Origin: Cokeromyces recurvatus
Taxonomy: Eukaryota > Mucoromycota > Mucoromycetes > Mucorales > Mucoraceae
Direction: 5' to 3'
Assembly: GCF_025118155.1 (NCBI RefSeq)
Contig: NW_026251396.1
Span: 434,001-498,000 of the forward strand
DNA: 64,000 nucleotides
Positions within the stretch are counted from its first letter, which is position 1; every line of letters starts with the position of its first letter. The notes beneath the pieces are model-generated. The model was given only the letters and a program-made list of their open reading frames with translations, was not told where the DNA came from and ran no database searches. Both the position numbers and the translations under genes were made by a program. Positions 62,012-64,000 of the stretch are shown here, one piece after another.

Positions 62012-62409
62012 CATTATTTAGTATATATTTGTTAATTACTTTACTTATACAGCATATGGTCCTGCAGGCTTACCTAATATAGTACCAGGTATATATTAAA
62101 TTTTAACAATGATAAGAAAGAAAGAAAACTTAGATAATTTTGGTTTGTTTTAAAGAAAATACAGCAGTTATATATGAAGTTGAGATGATTGATGTACAAT
62201 CACCTTTTAGGTAAGTTAAGATTAGAATGAAATAGATACAACCAAAGATTTACGCTATTGTTTATAGCAATCCCTGGTTTTGGTTTGGATTAGCAGTTTT
62301 GGCTTGTGGCTTTATTTATAGTAACAGATTTACCAAAATGGCTGAAGCATCAAAATCTACTACATTCCTGGAACAAAAGGATCAAGAAAAGAGAACTAAA
62401 ACTGAATAA
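61423..62409 (+). CDS. Membrane-anchored ER FKBP-type peptidyl-prolyl isomerase
   Basis: Predicted 189 aa over seven small exons (61423-61528, 61595-61735, 61791-61811, 61886-61954, 62053-62088, 62156-62210, 62268-62409), phases closing; exon 3 is only 21 bp. An N-terminal signal peptide (MAFSMIHKLFILFTLVMFVF, cleavage after FAN) is followed by an FKBP domain: VKLHYRARAWGVEDYY, EPYTFTIG, GLKEGISGMCVGEIRRL, and AYGPAGLPNIVPENTAVIYE. A C-terminal transmembrane helix follows (WFWFGLAVLACGFIYS) with a short Lys-rich tail. The Trp at the base of the FK506-binding pocket (W59 in human FKBP12) is replaced by Leu in GLKEG. Likely folds secretory proteins at the ER membrane. Intron 4 contains a 51-nt A run (61957-62007). 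Confidence 0.85.
61957..62007. repeat. A51 homopolymer inside an FKBP intron
   Basis: Uninterrupted A run of 51 nt starting two bases after the donor GT of intron 4. Confidence 0.95.
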
Positions 62410-62908
62410 TGATAGAGTTTTAACCCCTATTATTCTTAATACAAAGTATATTAAATTACCTAATAATCCCTTTCATTTTTATATTAATATTATTCTTATA
62501 CTTTCTCCTGTTCTTTATTATAAAGAATATTCAAATGTTTCATTTTGTTAATCCGCTTAAATTATTAATACAATTTTAAAATAAACAAAAAAGAGTAAAT
62601 GATTCTAAGACAGTAATTAGAATAAATAAGCATATATTATTTAACCAATATTCTTTTTTTTCTTTCCTTTTTCTATTGCATCTTATATAAAAATGCTTAT
62701 TTATAGATTGAATTGATCCTAATAAAGTTCTCGAACGCTAGTTATTTTTTTTTTCTTTTCTTTTTGATCTCTCTAATAAACCAAGTCCGCTTGCCCGCGG
62801 TGGAAATTATTATTCCCCTCTCTTTTTTTCATTTAAATAAGACTACTGAGTTTCTTGATTTTCTTTTCTTCTTTTTTTTTTTTCCTTTAATTCATTCAGT
62901 AATTGAAT
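62410..62908. other. Intergenic region
   Basis: 3' flank of the FKBP gene and T-rich promoter of the Nudix-like gene. No gene seen. Confidence 0.6.
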
Positions 62909-63715
62909 ATGGCTTCTGTAGTTTTATCTAGTGTTTCTTCCACCATTGCACCTAATTCTGCTTCTCTTTCTGGTTGTAATTCAACTACTACTCCTCTTCC
63001 TTCTGGTGTACCTGTTATTTCTAACGATGATCTTCTTCCAAAAAAGGACAACAAGAACAAAAAGTCAAAGGATAAGAAAAAAAAGGCATCGAAGAAGGAT
63101 AGTTCTGTAAAGAAATCAAAGGAATCCAAGCCTATTCGTCAGGTAAAAATGATGGGAATTTTTTATATAATCATTTCATAAAAACTAAATACATGTATAT
63201 ATATATATATATAAGGCTGTTGGTGTAATTGTAATTGATCCGGCTACACAAAAGATTCTCATGTTAGAAAGCAAAAAAAAGAAAGGAACCTATGTACTTC
63301 CTCGTGATGATTGCAAGACTAAGCCTACCGAAGAACATCCTGAACAAGCTGCGCTTCGTCTTTTACATGAAAAAGCAGGCGTGTCTACTAGTTACTTGTC
63401 TGCTCGTATTGGATCTTACTCTCAAGCAAATAAAAAGGGTAAAATAACCGCTCACCATTGGATGTATGAAGTTCATGGACCCACACTGCTTAAAACTTGG
63501 CCCAATTCTAATCGTCAGCGTGTCTGGGTAAGAAGTTCACTCAACATGTAAATTTTGGTAATGATTATGTAATGTAAATTAACTCGTGATCCTTTTTTTT
63601 TTGGGTAAATTTTTTTTAGGTCTCTTACGAAGAAGCTTTGAAGGCTACCGAAAATAAGCGTATGTCTCATCTTGCACTTGAAAGATGCTCTCTTGCAAGG
63701 ACTATTATTTCTTAA
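62909..63715 (+). CDS. Nudix-fold protein with degenerate Nudix box
   Basis: Predicted 213 aa; exons 62909-63142, 63216-63527 and 63620-63715. The N-terminal 75 residues are Ser-rich then strongly Lys-rich. A Nudix-like fold follows, resembling the diphosphoinositol-polyphosphate phosphohydrolase (Aps1/DIPP) group: AVGVIVIDPATQKILMLESK, GTYVLPRDD, then PEQAALRLLHEKAGVS, HHWMYEVHG and a tail ending SLARTIIS. The catalytic box GX5EX7REUXEEXGU is eroded: RE becomes RL, EE becomes EK, and the upstream GG-x-E is absent. Metal binding and hydrolysis are therefore doubtful; a binding or scaffold role is possible. A (TA)n run ends intron 1. Confidence 0.75.
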
Positions 63716-64000
63716 TTTTTTTTTATTATTATTATTCACTGTAAAACTATATTCCCTTCCTCTCTCTCTCTCTCTCTCTCCCTTTTCATTCTTTATCTTT
63801 TTTTTTTTCTTTGTTTCATTTATTTAATGAATCGATAGATGTTTTTTCATTTAATAAATGAGTTTTAATTCCCTTCTTCCAACAGAGGTATTATTTCATG
63901 CAAGCTGTACAAGCGATTACTCAATACACCTTTACCTTCTAGCTACTAGTTACTTAACCTAAATAACCTATCATTTAAACATAGTAACAGACTTGTTAAT
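63716..64000. other. 3' flank of the Nudix-like gene
   Basis: T-rich, with a TC dinucleotide run (63761-63780). No further gene start visible before the window ends. Confidence 0.6.

Noticed and set aside
1..64000. tRNA, rRNA or CRISPR arrays
   Set aside because: I looked for T-arm consensus and regularly spaced direct repeats and saw none; weakly conserved structured RNAs cannot be excluded by eye.

Overview
The window is AT-rich fungal nuclear DNA. Genes are split by many short GT-AG introns (about 50-110 bp), intergenic DNA is full of A/T homopolymers, and gene content is typical of Mucoromycota. The most specific clue is the lanosterol 14-alpha-demethylase at 22-24 kb. It carries Phe129 and Ala291, the residue pair described for the Mucorales CYP51 F5 paralogue, so I read the organism as a member of the Mucorales. 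I cannot name genus or species from the sequence alone.

Layout. 0-5 kb: 3' truncated hybrid histidine kinase (minus strand). 5-9.8 kb: gene-poor, with a decayed Fanzor/TnpB-like nuclease gene. 9.8-19.1 kb: class III aminotransferase (GABA-transaminase type), a MYSM1-like Myb+JAMM deubiquitinase, an Rsc9/ARID2-like ARID chromatin remodeller subunit, and a Lines-like protein. 22-28 kb: CYP51, a small Apq12-like membrane protein, and a second P450. 30.6-40.4 kb: gene-dense block with a Bem3-like PX-PH-RhoGAP, NIPA-type Mg2+ transporter, CABLES-like cyclin, V-ATPase Vo subunit f (RNASEK family) and a lysophosphatidate acyltransferase. 40.7-44.4 kb: a palindromic mobile element whose two arms each end in a decayed Fanzor/TnpB-like 3' end. 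45-47.6 kb: a small Cys-rich orphan gene and fragments of a decayed multi-exon gene. 47.9-56.2 kb: STK32/YANK-type kinase, Set1 H3K4 methyltransferase, NCLX-like Na+/Ca2+ exchanger and a PPxY two-TM protein. 57.8-63.7 kb: GT32 glycosyltransferase, membrane-anchored ER FKBP and a degenerate Nudix protein.

Most genes are unrelated housekeeping loci, as expected in a fungus without operons. Three chromatin proteins (MYSM1-like, ARID/Rsc9-like, Set1) occur here, the first two adjacent and co-oriented. Gene models were built by hand from splice sites, and nearly every exon set was checked for phase closure. The item most worth follow-up is the Fanzor-like family: three decayed copies. Two of them form a head-to-head palindrome whose noncoding outer arm is far better conserved (one 90-bp stretch is identical) than the coding remnants.
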